In this document: piece by piece, positions 38,107 to 47,891 of the stretch | How positions within the stretch are numbered: the first letter of the stretch is position 1 | How the letters are laid out: each line of letters starts with the position of its first letter | NCBI GenBank assembly: GCA_027533455.1 | Contig: JAPZUC010000008.1 | Span: forward strand, 62,001-126,000 | Direction of reading: 5' to 3' | Length of the DNA: 64,000 nucleotides | Source: Porphyrobacter sp. | GTDB lineage: Bacteria > Pseudomonadota > Alphaproteobacteria > Sphingomonadales > Sphingomonadaceae | Position numbers and translations under genes: made by a program | The notes under the pieces: model-generated | Database searches by the model: none | What the model was told of the DNA's origin: nothing | What the model saw: only the letters and a program-made list of their open reading frames with translations

Positions 38107-38478
38107 ATGGCGTTGGTGGCGTTGTCGCCTCCGCGACCACGTCCTCGGCGCTGCTTCAAGCCTGCGGGCTTGAGCGCCTGCGCTCGCGGTCCTGTGGGCC
38201 GATCCAGCATGTCTCTCAGCCCCGGGACGGGGCGCCAAGAGTCACTATTCTGTCGCGCAGATTAACGGCTTCGCTGAGGCCAACAGCAGAACGCTTGTTT
38301 TCGTTCGCCTTTCTCAACCGATCTGGTTGCAAAAAATACAGTCTTGAAAAACAACGCGAAAGTTCTTCTTTCCTGGCAAAATTCATAGTACCTTTGCAGG
38401 CGAGCGGGGCCGGAGGTCCAGCTTGCGACAAGGTGCTCCGGCCGCCGCTCTCACGATGATGGAGAGAGGAGCCTGCGC
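38107..38478. other. Gene-free interval upstream of the TonB-like gene
   Basis: No gene is supported here. The left end is GC-rich and holds a hairpin (described separately). The right half (about 38270-38400) is AT-richer, with runs such as AAAAAATACAG and TTGAAAAACAA, and is the likely promoter of the TonB-like gene; no confident -35/-10 pair could be fixed. GGAGAGAGGAG at the right end is the ribosome site of that gene. Confidence 0.4.
38156..38173 (+). terminator. Hairpin downstream of the small hydrolase gene
   Basis: TCAAGCC and GGCTTGA (7-base perfect arms, TCAAGCC at 38156 and GGCTTGA at 38167) enclose TGCG, 50 bases past the hydrolase stop. There is no T-tract, so it is only a weak terminator candidate. 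Confidence 0.35.
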
Positions 38479-39165
38479 ATGACATACGCTTCTGCCAATC
38501 GCCGCCCCAACCCCGCCGCCCTTGCCGGTGCGCTGGGCATCCCCGGAGCCTTCGGCGCGCTGCTGGTCGTCGGCCTTGCGGTGACGGTGGTAACCACGCC
38601 GCCCGCGCCGCGGATCAAGGGCGAGACGATCACCGACGTCCCCTTGCCACCACCCCCGCCGCCCACGCCGGACGAGCCGCAGCCCGACACCAAGACCGCG
38701 ACGACCACCACCGCGGTCCCCGATCCGACAACCCGCCCCACTTTGCCGCCGCTTGACTTCGGGACCGGACCGAAGATCGACGCGCTGCCCGGTCTCGGCG
38801 ATCCGGTCGTCACCGGGCCTGTCGATGTCGGCACCCCCGGCACCTCGCCCAGCCCCGCCTCGCTCTACGATCCCATCGGCGCGAAGGCGAAAGGCAATCC
38901 CGGCAAGTGGGTGACCAATGACGATTACCGCTCGCGCTGGCTCATGGAGGGGCTGGAGGGCACGGCGCGCTTCACGCTTGCGATCGACGCGCGCGGTAAG
39001 GTGACCGGTTGCACCATCACCCGCTCGACCGGCCACGCCGCGCTTGATGGGGCGACCTGCGATCTCGTGAGCAAACGCGCCCGTTTCGATGCGGCGCGTG
39101 ACGCGACGGGCAAGCCGGTTGCGGGGAGCTACTCCAGCAGTGTGATCTGGCAGATTCCCGAATAG
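38479..39165 (+). CDS. TonB-like energy transducer
   Basis: 228-residue inner-membrane protein of the TonB family, which passes proton-motive energy to outer-membrane receptors. It has one N-terminal transmembrane helix (about 22-40), a Pro-rich spacer (PLPPPPPPTPDEPQPDTKT), and a C-terminal TonB box domain. The domain includes GTARFTLAIDARGKVTGCTITRSTGHAALDGATC, a typical TonB C-terminal motif. The ribosome site is strong. No ExbB/ExbD gene is near, so its partners are elsewhere. It is followed convergently by a small membrane protein gene. Confidence 0.87.
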   Translation: MTYASANRRPNPAALAGALGIPGAFGALLVVGLAVTVVTTPPAPRIKGETITDVPLPPPPPPTPDEPQPDTKTATTTTAVPDPTTRPTLPPLDFGTGPKIDALPGLGDPVVTGPVDVGTPGTSPSPASLYDPIGAKAKGNPGKWVTNDDYRSRWLMEGLEGTARFTLAIDARGKVTGCTITRSTGHAALDGATCDLVSKRARFDAARDATGKPVAGSYSSSVIWQIPE

Positions 39166-39192
39166 CCTGATCCCGCCGGGGGAGGCTTCCCC

Positions 39193-39408
39193 CTAGTTTC
39201 CTCCGGCGGCATTCTGCACCTGGTCGATCGGCGCCTCGCCGGTGTCGGTCGGCACGGTCCAGATCAGCACATTGACGATCGCGATTACCGCCAGCAGCAC
39301 CATCAGCGCGGGGTTCTTCGCCTCACCGGTGCGCCGCCACAGGGCCAAGGCCCCCGCGACCAGCGCGAAGGCGGCGAGCATGACGATAGCGAGCACGATA
39401 TTGGTCAT
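39193..39408 (-). CDS. Small membrane protein of unknown function
   Basis: Not recognised. The 71-residue product has two hydrophobic helices (about 3-23 and 32-51) joined by a basic hinge (WRRTGEAKN). The tail WTVPTDTGEAPIDQVQNAAGGN is polar and likely periplasmic. It is convergent with the TonB-like gene (28 bases between stops) and divergent from the DUF885 gene. Coding is inferred from the ATG, membrane pattern and lack of competing frames. Confidence 0.65.
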   Translation of the reverse strand: MTNIVLAIVMLAAFALVAGALALWRRTGEAKNPALMVLLAVIAIVNVLIWTVPTDTGEAPIDQVQNAAGGN

Positions 39409-39496
39409 TGCGGCCCCTTAGCGCGCCGTGCCCCGCCGGTGCAATTGACTTGCACGCAAGCCCTCGCCACACCTTGCGGTCATGAGAGAGAGCACC

Positions 39497-41329
39497 ATGC
39501 AGATCACCCGCCGCCAGACTTTAGCCGGTCTGGCAGGCACCTCCGCCATCGCCCTGCTGCCCGCCTGCGCGGCCAGTCCCGCGCCCGCCAGCGCGTCGAA
39601 CGCCATTGCCGGCCTCGCGCCGGATGCCACGCTCGAGAAGATCGGCTACCGCATGCTCGCCCATGAACCGGGCCGCGCCACCGGTCTCGGGGTCGATATC
39701 GGCGAATATGCCGCGTGGCGGTCAACCTTCGGCACCGGCGGGGCAGAGGGCCGCGCGGCCTATGCCGCCACCCTCAAGGAGCTGGTCGCACAGGTGCGCG
39801 CCTATCCCAAGGACGGCCTGACCAGCGACCAGCAGATCGGCTTCGAGGTGGTCGAGACCGCCTTCTCAAGCGCGCTCGAGGGCATGGCCAAGCCCTATGG
39901 CGATGTCGCCGTGGGCAGCTGGCGCAATGCGCCCTACGTCGTGATCCAGAACGTCGGCGGCTATATTGATATGCCGCGCTTCTTCGGTTCCTCCCAGCCG
40001 CTGAACCAGCCCGAGGATCTCGGTCCTTATCTCGACCGGCTCGCCGAAGTCCCCGCGCTACTCGATGGCGAGCTTGAGCGGATCAAGGACGCGCGCGGAC
40101 AAGGCGTGGTGCCGCCTGCCTTCCTGATCGACAAGGCGATCCGGCAGATGGAAGCGGCCATCACCAGCGCAAACGAGAGCTATGCCGGCCCGCTCTCCGC
40201 CTCCAAGGTCGCAGGGGCCGAGAGGAGCGCGGCACAGGCGACACGCATCGCCGCAAGCGGTATCGTCCCCGCGCTTGAACGCCAGCTGGCCGAACTCAAG
40301 GTCCAGCGCGCCGCTGCCAAGGACTTCGCCGGCATGTGGGCGCAGCCCGATGGCGAGGAATATTATGACTGGGCGATCCGCGCATCGACCACCACGAGGA
40401 TGACGCCCGACGAAATCCACCAGCAGGGCCTCGACGAGCTGAAGACGCTTCACGGCCGCATGGACCCGATCCTGCGCGAGATTGGTTACACCCAAGGCAG
40501 CGTCGGCGAGCGGATGCGCGCGCTTTCCGCCGATCCGCGCTACCAGTTTGCCGAAGGCGACAAGGGCCGCGCGGAGATTTTCGCCTTCATCGACGACCGG
40601 CTCAAGTGGATCAGGTCGCAGATGCCGCGCGCGTTCAACCAGCTGGTCAATCCCAACATGGAAGTGCGCCGCCTGCCGCTGGTCGAAGAGCCGGGCGCGC
40701 CGGGCGCCTATGGCGGCGCGGGCAGCAAGGACGGCAAGATCCCCGGGCGCTTCTGGATCAACCTGCGCACCACCGATCTGCACCGCAAATATGACCTGGC
40801 CGACCTCACGTTCCACGAGAGCATCCCCGGCCACGTGTGGGAGGGAGAATATTCCAACCGCTTGCCGCTGATCCGTTCGATCCTCGCCTTCAACGCCTTT
40901 TCCGAAGGCTGGGCGCTCTATGCCGAGCAGCTGGCGGACGAACTGGGCGCCTATGACGAGTTCAAGGTGGGCCGCCTCGGCTACCTGCAATCGCTCGCCT
41001 TTCGCGCCTGCCGTCTGGTGGTCGACACGGGAATGCACCACAAGCGCTGGACACGCGAACAGGGCCGGCAGTTCTTCGTCGAGGAGAACGGATCGAAGGT
41101 CGAGGAAGTCGCCTCGGAGGTCGATCGCTATTGCAGCTGGCCGGGTCAGGCCTGCGGCTACAAGATCGGCCACAGCGAAATCGTCAAGAACCGCGCGCGG
41201 GCGCAGGCGGAAATGGGCAACGCCTATGACCTCAAGGCCTTCAACACCGCCGTGGTGCTGGGCGGCAATGCGCCCCTGAGCGTGATGGCGAACACGGTGA
41301 GCCGCTATATCGCGGGGGCCAAGGCCTAA
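39497..41329 (+). CDS. DUF885 family exported metalloprotein, possible peptidase
   Basis: 610-residue protein of the DUF885 family, linked by sequence to zinc peptidases. The twin-arginine signal (ITRRQTLAGLAGTSAIALLPAC) ends with a lipobox-like LPAC, so it is exported by Tat and perhaps lipidated. The family metal motif HESIPGH lies near residue 440, within LADLTFHESIPGHVWEGEYSN, with NAFSEGWALYAEQLADELG after it supplying a further Glu ligand. ATG at 39497 sits behind GAGAGAG; another ATG five codons up is less well placed. The gene stands alone. Confidence 0.9.
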   Translation: MQITRRQTLAGLAGTSAIALLPACAASPAPASASNAIAGLAPDATLEKIGYRMLAHEPGRATGLGVDIGEYAAWRSTFGTGGAEGRAAYAATLKELVAQVRAYPKDGLTSDQQIGFEVVETAFSSALEGMAKPYGDVAVGSWRNAPYVVIQNVGGYIDMPRFFGSSQPLNQPEDLGPYLDRLAEVPALLDGELERIKDARGQGVVPPAFLIDKAIRQMEAAITSANESYAGPLSASKVAGAERSAAQATRIAASGIVPALERQLAELKVQRAAAKDFAGMWAQPDGEEYYDWAIRASTTTRMTPDEIHQQGLDELKTLHGRMDPILREIGYTQGSVGERMRALSADPRYQFAEGDKGRAEIFAFIDDRLKWIRSQMPRAFNQLVNPNMEVRRLPLVEEPGAPGAYGGAGSKDGKIPGRFWINLRTTDLHRKYDLADLTFHESIPGHVWEGEYSNRLPLIRSILAFNAFSEGWALYAEQLADELGAYDEFKVGRLGYLQSLAFRACRLVVDTGMHHKRWTREQGRQFFVEENGSKVEEVASEVDRYCSWPGQACGYKIGHSEIVKNRARAQAEMGNAYDLKAFNTAVVLGGNAPLSVMANTVSRYIAGAKA

Positions 41330-41398
41330 GCCAGACTCCCCCTTCCCTTCCCGCCCCCCTGACCCCATCTTGCCACCTTCGCGGGCCAGGAGGGCGGC

Positions 41399-43026
41399 AT
41401 GGAAACACTCGGACAAGACCTTGAAACCATGCGCCGCGTGCCGCTCGCACCGGAGCATGTGGACGCCATCTGCGCGATCGGGGGGGGGAGAAGTTCTACC
41501 CTGCCGGTAGCATCGTCATGGACATCGGCGAGGCAATGGACCGCTTCGTCTATGTTCTGGAAGGCGATATCGAGATCGCCAACCCCTATACCGGTGAGCG
41601 GATGTTCCAATCCAGCCTCGGCCCCACGCAGTTCCTCGGCGAGATCGGATTCCTGAGCGGGTCGACCAACTATCTCAGGATGCGCGCCGCGGTAGACACC
41701 CGCGTGATCGAGGCCCCGCGTGCAGGCGTGCTGGAGCTGATGAGCCGCGTCCCCGAGCTGTCAGATCACATCATCACCGTCTTCGCAGCGCGCCGCCGCA
41801 AGCAGTTCGAGCTGGGCAATGCCGCAGTCAAAGTGATCGGCGCGGACCGCGATGCAGCTGTGCAGGCGGTCGAACGTTTCCTGTCGAGGAACCGCATCCC
41901 CTTCCAGTCCTACGACCTCGACGGGGCCGATCCCGAGACGGTGCAGGTCTGCACCCTGATCGGCCGCGAACCTGCGGTGATCCTGGGCGTGGCTACGCGG
42001 CTGGAGGACCCGACCCCGCGCAAGGTGGCGCAATATCTCGGGCTCGATCTCGCGATCTGTGCGCAGCGGACCTACGATCTGGTGATCGTCGGCGGCGGCC
42101 CGGCTGGCGTCGCCGCGGCGGTCTATGCAGGTTCGGAGGGGATCGAGGCGCTGGTGGTCGAGGACACCGCCGTCGGCGGGCAGGCGGGCACGTCGAGCCG
42201 GATCGAGAATTACATGGGCTTTCCCACCGGTATCAGCGGCACCGATCTGACATGGCGGGGCCAGGTGCAGGCGATGAAGTTCGGCACACGCTTCGTGATG
42301 CCGCGCCGGGTTGAAGGCCTCTCGCGCCGCGAGGACGGGGCCTATTGCATCACGCTGGATGACGGCGACGAACTATGCGCCCGCGCGCTGCTGGTGGCGA
42401 CCGGTGTGCAATACCGCCGCCTGCCGCTCGCCAACCTCGAGGAACTGGAGGGTGCGGGCATCTTCTATTCTGCCACCGAGATGGAGGCGCGCTTCTGCGC
42501 CAGAACCGAGGCCGTGGTAATCGGCGGCGGCAATTCCGCCGGGCAGGCAGCTATGTATCTCTAGCGCGCGGCCAGCCACGTGCATCTGGTGGTGCGATCC
42601 GGCAGCCTTGCCGAAAGCATGTCGAGCTATCTGATGCAGCGGCTGGAGGCCGATCCGCGCGTCACCATCCACTACCATTCGCAGGTCACCGCGCTGCATG
42701 GCGACACTTGGCTTGAAGGGATCACGCTGAAAACGGGCGATACCGAGCGCCGGATTGAAACCCGCGCGCTGTTCATCATGATCGGCGCGGCGCCCAACAC
42801 CGGCTGGCTTTCGGGCCTGGCCGAAACCGATGCCAAGGGCTTCGTGCAGACAGGTGCGGCGGCTGGTCAGAGCGATGACTACGCCACCACCGCGCCCGGT
42901 ATATTCGCCGTCGGCGATGTGCGCGCCGGATCGGTTAAGCGCGTCGCGAGCGCGGTTGGCGAAGGATCGGTGGTGGTCAGCCGGATCTGGCAATATCTCG
43001 AGGACCTGCGCGTCACGGCCGCCTGA
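41399..43026 (+). pseudogene. Broken cNMP-binding-domain/thioredoxin-reductase-like flavoprotein
   Basis: Two independent lesions break one gene. After an intact start (METLGQDLETMRRV, behind AGGAGGG), reading leaves frame at a run of nine G (41480-41488). The true frame resumes with GEKFYPAGSIVMD; restoring it needs seven or ten G. Later an in-frame TAG at 42562-42564 replaces a residue between AAMYL and RAASHVH, best explained by TCG to TAG. The predicted whole is a cyclic-nucleotide-binding domain (about 10-125) fused to an FAD/NAD(P) reductase (GGGPAGVAAAVYAG, GGGNSAGQAAMYL). No Cys-x-x-Cys is found at the usual place. Confidence 0.85.
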
Positions 43027-43123
43027 CGGCGCTGTCCACAAGCCTCTGGCATTGCGCGAAAAAGCCGATATTCTGCCCTTGCCGCAGGCGCATAGTCGCC
43101 TCGCTGGCAGGGGAACGCTTTTC

Positions 43124-44683
43124 ATGATGCGCGCACTTTTCCGTTCCCTTCTGGCAAGCTTCGGCCTGTGCGCCGTCGCTGTGCCTGCCACCGCCGAATG
43201 GCACGAGGCCTCATCCGAACATTTCGTCATCTACGCAAACGACAAGCCCGCCGACATCCGCAAGTTTGCCGAGAACCTCGAGCGCTATCACAGCGCGATG
43301 ACGTGGGTGACCGGGCGGCAGGCGGACAAGCCCAGTCCATCGAACCGCGTGGTGATCTATGCCGTGGGCGGCGAACGTGCGATGAAATCGCTCGCAGGCG
43401 ACCGCATGATTGCCGGCTTCTATGTGCCCCGCGCCGGGGGCAGCCGCGCTTTCGTGCAGGATATTCGCAACCGGCAGGGCGGCTATCCCGAGTTCTCGAC
43501 CATCGTCCTGCTCCACGAATATGCGCACCACTTCCTGCTATCATCGTCGCGCTTCGCAAAGCCGCGCTGGCTCAACGAGGGGGCAGCCGAGTTCTATGCC
43601 GCGGCTACCTTCGAGGCGGATGGCGGCGTGTGGGTCGGACGCCCGGCAGAGCATCGCGGAGGCGATCTCGCCTTTGGCGATCCGGTGCATGTGCGCGAAC
43701 TGCTCGACCCGGCGCTCTACGAGGAGAAAAAGGTCAAGGGCTTTGACGCCTTTTACGCCAAGAGCTGGCTGCTCTATCACTACCTGTTCTTCGACCAGAC
43801 GCGCAGGGGTCAGCTGAACGATTACCTCGTCAAGCTCAGCGAGGGCATGGACCAGAAGGCTGCGGGTGAAGCGGCGTTCGGCGATCTCGACAAGCTGGAG
43901 CGCGAGTTGAAGTCCTATGTGCGCCAGCCGCGGATGACCGCGATCAAGCTGACGCCGGACAAGCTTTCGACCGGCACCATCAGTCTGCGACCGCTAACCG
44001 AGGGCGAGGCCGCGATGATGCCGCTCCAGATCCGCTCACAGCGCGGGGTGGATGCGGCCGAGGCTGCGACGATCCTCGCCGAAGCACGGCTGGTGGCAGC
44101 GAAGTTCCCCGAGGATCCCGGCGTGCTTACCGCGCTGGCTGAAGCCGAGTACGATGCCGGCAATGATGCGGAGGCGATTGCTGCAGCTGACGGGGCCATT
44201 GCCCGCGATCCGGCACGCGCCAACGCCTATGTCCAGAAGGGCTATGCCCTGTTCCGCCAGGCGGCCGAGGTCGAGAATCGCACCGCCGCCTATGCCGCGG
44301 CGGTCAAGCCATTCGTGGCGCTCAACAAGCTGGAGAACGATCACCCGCTGCCGTTGATCTATTTCTACCGGGCGCAGGTGGAACGCGGCATCACACCGTC
44401 CGAAAACGCGCGTGCGGCGCTGGAATATGCAGCGACGCTGGCGCCGTTCGATCACGGGTTGCAGGTCAATGCCGGCATGATGCTGATCGGCGAGGGCAAG
44501 ATGCAAATCGCGCGCAGCTTCCTGGCTCCGGTGGCGGCCAATCCCCACGGCGGGTGGGCGGCGGAGCGAGCCAAGCAGCTCATCGCCGCGATCGCCGATG
44601 CGCCCGAGGGCATGCCACTTGACATCAGCAACCTGCCCGAGCCTGTCGAGGTGCCCGAGGTGTCGCTGCCGGGCTCCGAATAG
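43124..44683 (+). CDS. Exported HExxH metalloprotein with TPR-like C-terminus
   Basis: 519-residue exported protein with a signal peptide (MMRALFRSLLASFGLCAVAVPATA). A gluzincin-like metal site follows, with HEYAHH at 131-136 and a downstream Glu in RWLNEGAAEFYAAA. The N-terminal half reads like DUF1570-type peptidases (EHFVIYANDKPADIRKFAENLERY). The C-terminal half has helical TPR-like repeats (DPARANAYVQKGYALFRQAAE, ENARAALEYAATLAP). The substrate is unknown. ATG at 43124 sits 8 bases after GGGGAA. It follows the broken reductase gene and seems to be a separate unit. Confidence 0.85.
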   Translation: MMRALFRSLLASFGLCAVAVPATAEWHEASSEHFVIYANDKPADIRKFAENLERYHSAMTWVTGRQADKPSPSNRVVIYAVGGERAMKSLAGDRMIAGFYVPRAGGSRAFVQDIRNRQGGYPEFSTIVLLHEYAHHFLLSSSRFAKPRWLNEGAAEFYAAATFEADGGVWVGRPAEHRGGDLAFGDPVHVRELLDPALYEEKKVKGFDAFYAKSWLLYHYLFFDQTRRGQLNDYLVKLSEGMDQKAAGEAAFGDLDKLERELKSYVRQPRMTAIKLTPDKLSTGTISLRPLTEGEAAMMPLQIRSQRGVDAAEAATILAEARLVAAKFPEDPGVLTALAEAEYDAGNDAEAIAAADGAIARDPARANAYVQKGYALFRQAAEVENRTAAYAAAVKPFVALNKLENDHPLPLIYFYRAQVERGITPSENARAALEYAATLAPFDHGLQVNAGMMLIGEGKMQIARSFLAPVAANPHGGWAAERAKQLIAAIADAPEGMPLDISNLPEPVEVPEVSLPGSE

Positions 44684-44736
44684 GGGTGCCGCAAGGTGTC
44701 CGCCCACTCCGGGAGGCACCTCGCTGGCCAGCCGGG

Positions 44737-45060
44737 TCAGCTCTTGCCGAACAGACCCTTGGCAATGTCCATCACATCGTCGATGGGGTTGCCGTCACCG
44801 TCGCGGTCGAGGATCGAGGCGAAGTTGGAGAGCGAACCCTCTCCCCCGATCGCCGAAACGACCTGGTTGAGAATGTCGGGTGACAGGCCGGTCTTCTCCG
44901 CTGCCAGCGTCACCGTGTCGCCATCGAGCTGATGGGTCTTGCCGAGTGCGGCGATCGCCTTTTCCGCCATCGATGGGTCGATCCCGATCTGCTTGGCAAG
45001 ATTCACCACATCGTCCGGCGCGCCGCCGATGTTCTTCAGAATGCCGTCGAGAATGCTCAT
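44737..45060 (-). CDS. Small acidic protein with EF-hand-like calcium loop
   Basis: Function unknown. The 107-residue protein is helical, reminiscent of DUF937/YidB-like modules (ILKNIGGAPDDVVNLAKQIGIDPSMAEKAI; GLSPDILNQVVSAIGGEGSL). It ends with DRDGDGNPIDDVMDIAKGLFGKS, where DRDGDGNPIDD has the Asp/Asn spacing of an EF-hand or dockerin-type calcium loop. AAGGAGG lies 6 bases before the chosen ATG at 45060; a GTG one codon up is the alternative. It faces the HExxH gene's 3' end and lies downstream of pckA, past its terminator. Confidence 0.75.
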   Translation of the reverse strand: MSILDGILKNIGGAPDDVVNLAKQIGIDPSMAEKAIAALGKTHQLDGDTVTLAAEKTGLSPDILNQVVSAIGGEGSLSNFASILDRDGDGNPIDDVMDIAKGLFGKS

Positions 45061-45122
45061 CACGTTCCTCCTTGGGATCGTGTCGCCCCGGAGTGTGCAG
45101 CAGCTTACGGGCTTTTCATAGC

Positions 45123-45158
45123 AAAAGGCCCCGCTCCGGTCTTGCGCCGGGCGGGGCC
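45123..45158 (-). terminator. Intrinsic terminator of pckA
   Basis: On the minus strand an 8-base stem (GGCCCCGC / GCGGGGCC, 45151-45158 and 45127-45134), with an inner CCGG/CCGG pairing, is followed by TTTT. It lies about 22 bases beyond the pckA stop codon. Confidence 0.85.
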
Positions 45159-45180
45159 CCTCTCCCGAACTTGATACAGG

Positions 45181-46794
45181 TTACGCGGCGACAGGCGCCG
45201 GTGCAGCCTGACGCACGCCTTCGTCGACATGGGCTTCGAACTGCGCGAAGTTATCGATGAACAGCTGCACGAGCTTCTTGGCAGTCGCGTCATACTCCTC
45301 ACCGTCAGCCCAGGTGCTGCGCGGATCGAGGATGGTCTGGTCGAGGCCGGCTTCGGCGAGCGCGGGGACGAACACGGGAACCTCGAAGCCGAAGTTGGCG
45401 TCCTTGCGGAACTCGACATTGTTCATCTTACCGTCGAGCACGGCATTGAGCAGCGGACGGGTGGCCTTGATCGGCATGCGGCTGCCAGTGCCGTACTTGC
45501 CGCCGGTCCAGCCGGTGTTGACCAGCCAGCAATCAACTCCACCCTTCGAAATGCGCTCCTTCAACAGGTTGCCGTAAACGCTCGGGTGGCGCGGCATGAA
45601 GGCAGCGCCGAAGCAGGTGCTGAAGGTCGCTTCCGGCTCAGTCACGCCGATTTCCGTGCCCGCGACCTTGGCGGTGTAGCCGCTGAGGAAGTAATACATT
45701 GCCTGATCGGCGGTCAGCCGCGCGATCGGGGGCAGAACGCCAAAGGCATCGGCGGTCAGCATGATCACGTTCGACGGTGCGGGGCCGAGGTTCTTTTCCG
45801 ACGTGTTCGGGATGAACTCGATCGGATAGGCGCCGCGGGTGTTCTCGGTCTTGCTGCTATCGGTAAAATCGAGCTCGCGCGTGGATTCGTCCATCGCCAC
45901 GTTTTCGAGAATCGTGCCGAACATCTGCGTGGTGGCGTAGATTTCCGGCTCGCCCTCGGCCGAGAGGTTGATCATCTTGGCGTAGCAGCCGCCTTCGAAA
46001 TTGAAGACCGCAGTGTCCGACCAGCCATGCTCGTCGTCGCCGATCAGCGTGCGGCTGGCATCGGCGGACAGCGTGGTCTTGCCGGTACCCGACAGACCGA
46101 AGAAGATCGCGCTCTTGCCATCCTTGCCGATGTTCGCGCTGCAATGCATCGGCATGACGCCCTGCGCAGGGAGGAGATAGTTAAGCAGGCCGAACACGCC
46201 CTTCTTCATCTCGCCCGAATATTCGGTGTTGCCGATCAGGATCAGCTTCTCGGTGAAGCTCACCGCGATCACCGTGTCGCTGCGGCAGCCGTGGCGTTCG
46301 GGATCGGCCTTGAAGCTCGGCAGATTGATGATGGTGTATTCGGGGACGAAATCGGCCAGTTCATCGGCCGTGGGGCGCACCAGAAGGGTGCGGATGAACA
46401 GGTTGTGCCAGGCCATCTGGTTGATGACGCGCACGTTGACGCGATATTCCGGCTGCGAGCCGCCGAACAGGTCGGCGACGTAGAGTTCGTCCTGGCCTTC
46501 GAGTTCCTTGAGGAAATCGGCCTTCAGTTCGGCGAAGTGTTCTTCGCTCATCGGCTGATTGATCGTGCCCCAGTTGATCGTGCTCTCGGTCTGGCTGTCC
46601 CGGACGACGAACTTGTCCTTGACGCTGCGGCCGGTGAAGCGGCCCGTATCGACCAGCAGCGCGCCGTGCTTGGTCAGCTTGCCCTCACCCTTCTTCAGCG
46701 CGTGTTCGACAAGCGCCGAGGTGCCGAGATTCGGGTGGATCGTGGCACGGGTGGTGAGGTTCTGGGCAGCCAGCGGGGTTGCGAGCGGGGTCAA
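45181..46794 (-). CDS. pckA: Phosphoenolpyruvate carboxykinase (ATP)
   Basis: 537-residue gluconeogenic enzyme converting oxaloacetate and ATP to phosphoenolpyruvate. It shows [11 protein letters not shown] (substrate Arg region), GMKKGVFG...[16 protein letters not shown], kinase-1a loop [13 protein letters not shown], kinase-2 motif DDEHGWSD, and [11 protein letters not shown]. The start is TTG at 46794, behind AGGAG at 8-base spacing; extending upstream adds unrelated residues. It is divergent from chvI across about 320 bases, in the classic alphaproteobacterial pckA-chvI-chvG arrangement, so ChvI or a carbon-status regulator may act on it. Confidence 0.96.
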   Translation of the reverse strand: MTPLATPLAAQNLTTRATIHPNLGTSALVEHALKKGEGKLTKHGALLVDTGRFTGRSVKDKFVVRDSQTESTINWGTINQPMSEEHFAELKADFLKELEGQDELYVADLFGGSQPEYRVNVRVINQMAWHNLFIRTLLVRPTADELADFVPEYTIINLPSFKADPERHGCRSDTVIAVSFTEKLILIGNTEYSGEMKKGVFGLLNYLLPAQGVMPMHCSANIGKDGKSAIFFGLSGTGKTTLSADASRTLIGDDEHGWSDTAVFNFEGGCYAKMINLSAEGEPEIYATTQMFGTILENVAMDESTRELDFTDSSKTENTRGAYPIEFIPNTSEKNLGPAPSNVIMLTADAFGVLPPIARLTADQAMYYFLSGYTAKVAGTEIGVTEPEATFSTCFGAAFMPRHPSVYGNLLKERISKGGVDCWLVNTGWTGGKYGTGSRMPIKATRPLLNAVLDGKMNNVEFRKDANFGFEVPVFVPALAEAGLDQTILDPRSTWADGEEYDATAKKLVQLFIDNFAQFEAHVDEGVRQAAPAPVAA

Positions 46795-46898
46795 CTTACG
46801 TCTCCTGGGCGAGGCAGCGTGGGTATGGTGCGCGAAGGAGCCGCCAGCTTGATCCAGCGAATCCCGCACGCCCCTTCGTCACATCCCGTAGCACTTGC

Positions 46899-46910
46899 GC
46901 ATACGTATGC
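46899..46910. promoter_or_regulatory. 12-base palindrome in the pckA-chvI divergent promoter region
   Basis: GCATACGTATGC is a perfect palindrome 105 bases upstream of the pckA start, within TTGCGCATACGTATGCAA. It resembles operators of LacI- or GntR-type regulators, but no regulator is adjacent and the match is by eye. The rest of the 46795-47117 gap shows no gene. Confidence 0.4.
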
Positions 46911-47117
46911 AACCTCAGGCGGACTTGGCTGCCGCAAACTGTTCGATCTCTTGCGTGGGGCATTAATTTGCGATGGTGTTGGCGTCAAACCGGGTGGGGA
47001 TAGCAATTTTGGGGGGCACCCAATCCCAGCTCCCCGCACCCGAGCAGCAGCGATTGCGACATGCGGCCGATGGCGCTACCCTCGCGCCATGAAACTGCGG
47101 GCAGAACAAGGATGACA

Positions 47118-47891
47118 ATGGAGGGCAACACCGCTGATGCGGCCGCCCTGTCGCCCGAATTAGCGGGCGCCGAGGCCCGCAAGCTGCAGATCGCGCTGGT
47201 CGATGATGATCGCAACATCCTTACCACCGTTTCGATCGCCCTGCAGGCTGAAGGCTTTGCCACGCGGCTCTATTCCGATGGCGAAACCGCGCTGAAAGCG
47301 CTGCTCGACAATCCGCCCGATCTGGCCGTGTTCGACATCAAGATGCCGAAAATGGACGGGATGGAGCTGCTTCGCCGGCTGCGCGCCCATTCGCCGATGC
47401 CGGTGATCTTCCTTACCAGCAAGGATGATGAAAGCGACGAGGAGGCGGGCCTTCAGCTGGGCGCGGACGATTACATCGCCAAGCCTTTCAGCCTGCGCCT
47501 GCTGATCGCCCGCATCCGCGCGATTCTGCGCCGCGCCGAGCCGCTGGTGGCAGGCGCCGCCCCGGCCTCTCCCGCCGACCCCGCGCCCGCCACGCTCACC
47601 CGAGGGCGATTGTTCATGGATCCCGCGCGCCATCAGGTGACGTGGCAGGGCGAGCCGGTCAGCCTCACGGTGACCGAATTCCTGATCCTTGAAGCCCTGG
47701 CGATCCGCCCCGGGGTAATCAAGAGCCGCAACCAGTTGATGGACGCGGCCTACCCCGACGACGTCTTTGTCGACGACCGCACAGTCGACAGCCACATCAA
47801 GCGGATGCGGCGCAAGTTCAAGGTGGTCGATCCTGCCTTCAATGCCATCGATACGCTCTATGGCGCGGGCTACAGCTTCACCGATGGCTGA
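47118..47891 (+). CDS. chvI: Response regulator ChvI
   Basis: 257-residue OmpR-type two-component regulator. A receiver domain (about 22-140; Asp pair at 29-30, phosphoacceptor Asp73 in [10 protein letters not shown], Lys in IAKPFS) joins a winged-helix DNA-binding domain ([38 protein letters not shown]). Location and sequence match ChvI, which controls envelope, acid-response and carbon genes in alphaproteobacteria. ATG at 47118 has AAGG at good spacing; an ATG two codons earlier abuts that site. It overlaps chvG by 8 bases, so the pair is translated together. Confidence 0.93.
   Translation: MEGNTADAAALSPELAGAEARKLQIALVDDDRNILTTVSIALQAEGFATRLYSDGETALKALLDNPPDLAVFDIKMPKMDGMELLRRLRAHSPMPVIFLTSKDDESDEEAGLQLGADDYIAKPFSLRLLIARIRAILRRAEPLVAGAAPASPADPAPATLTRGRLFMDPARHQVTWQGEPVSLTVTEFLILEALAIRPGVIKSRNQLMDAAYPDDVFVDDRTVDSHIKRMRRKFKVVDPAFNAIDTLYGAGYSFTDG

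Noticed and set aside
40058..41458. Minus-strand frame opposite the DUF885 gene
   Set aside because: Shadow; composition typical of antisense high-GC frames.
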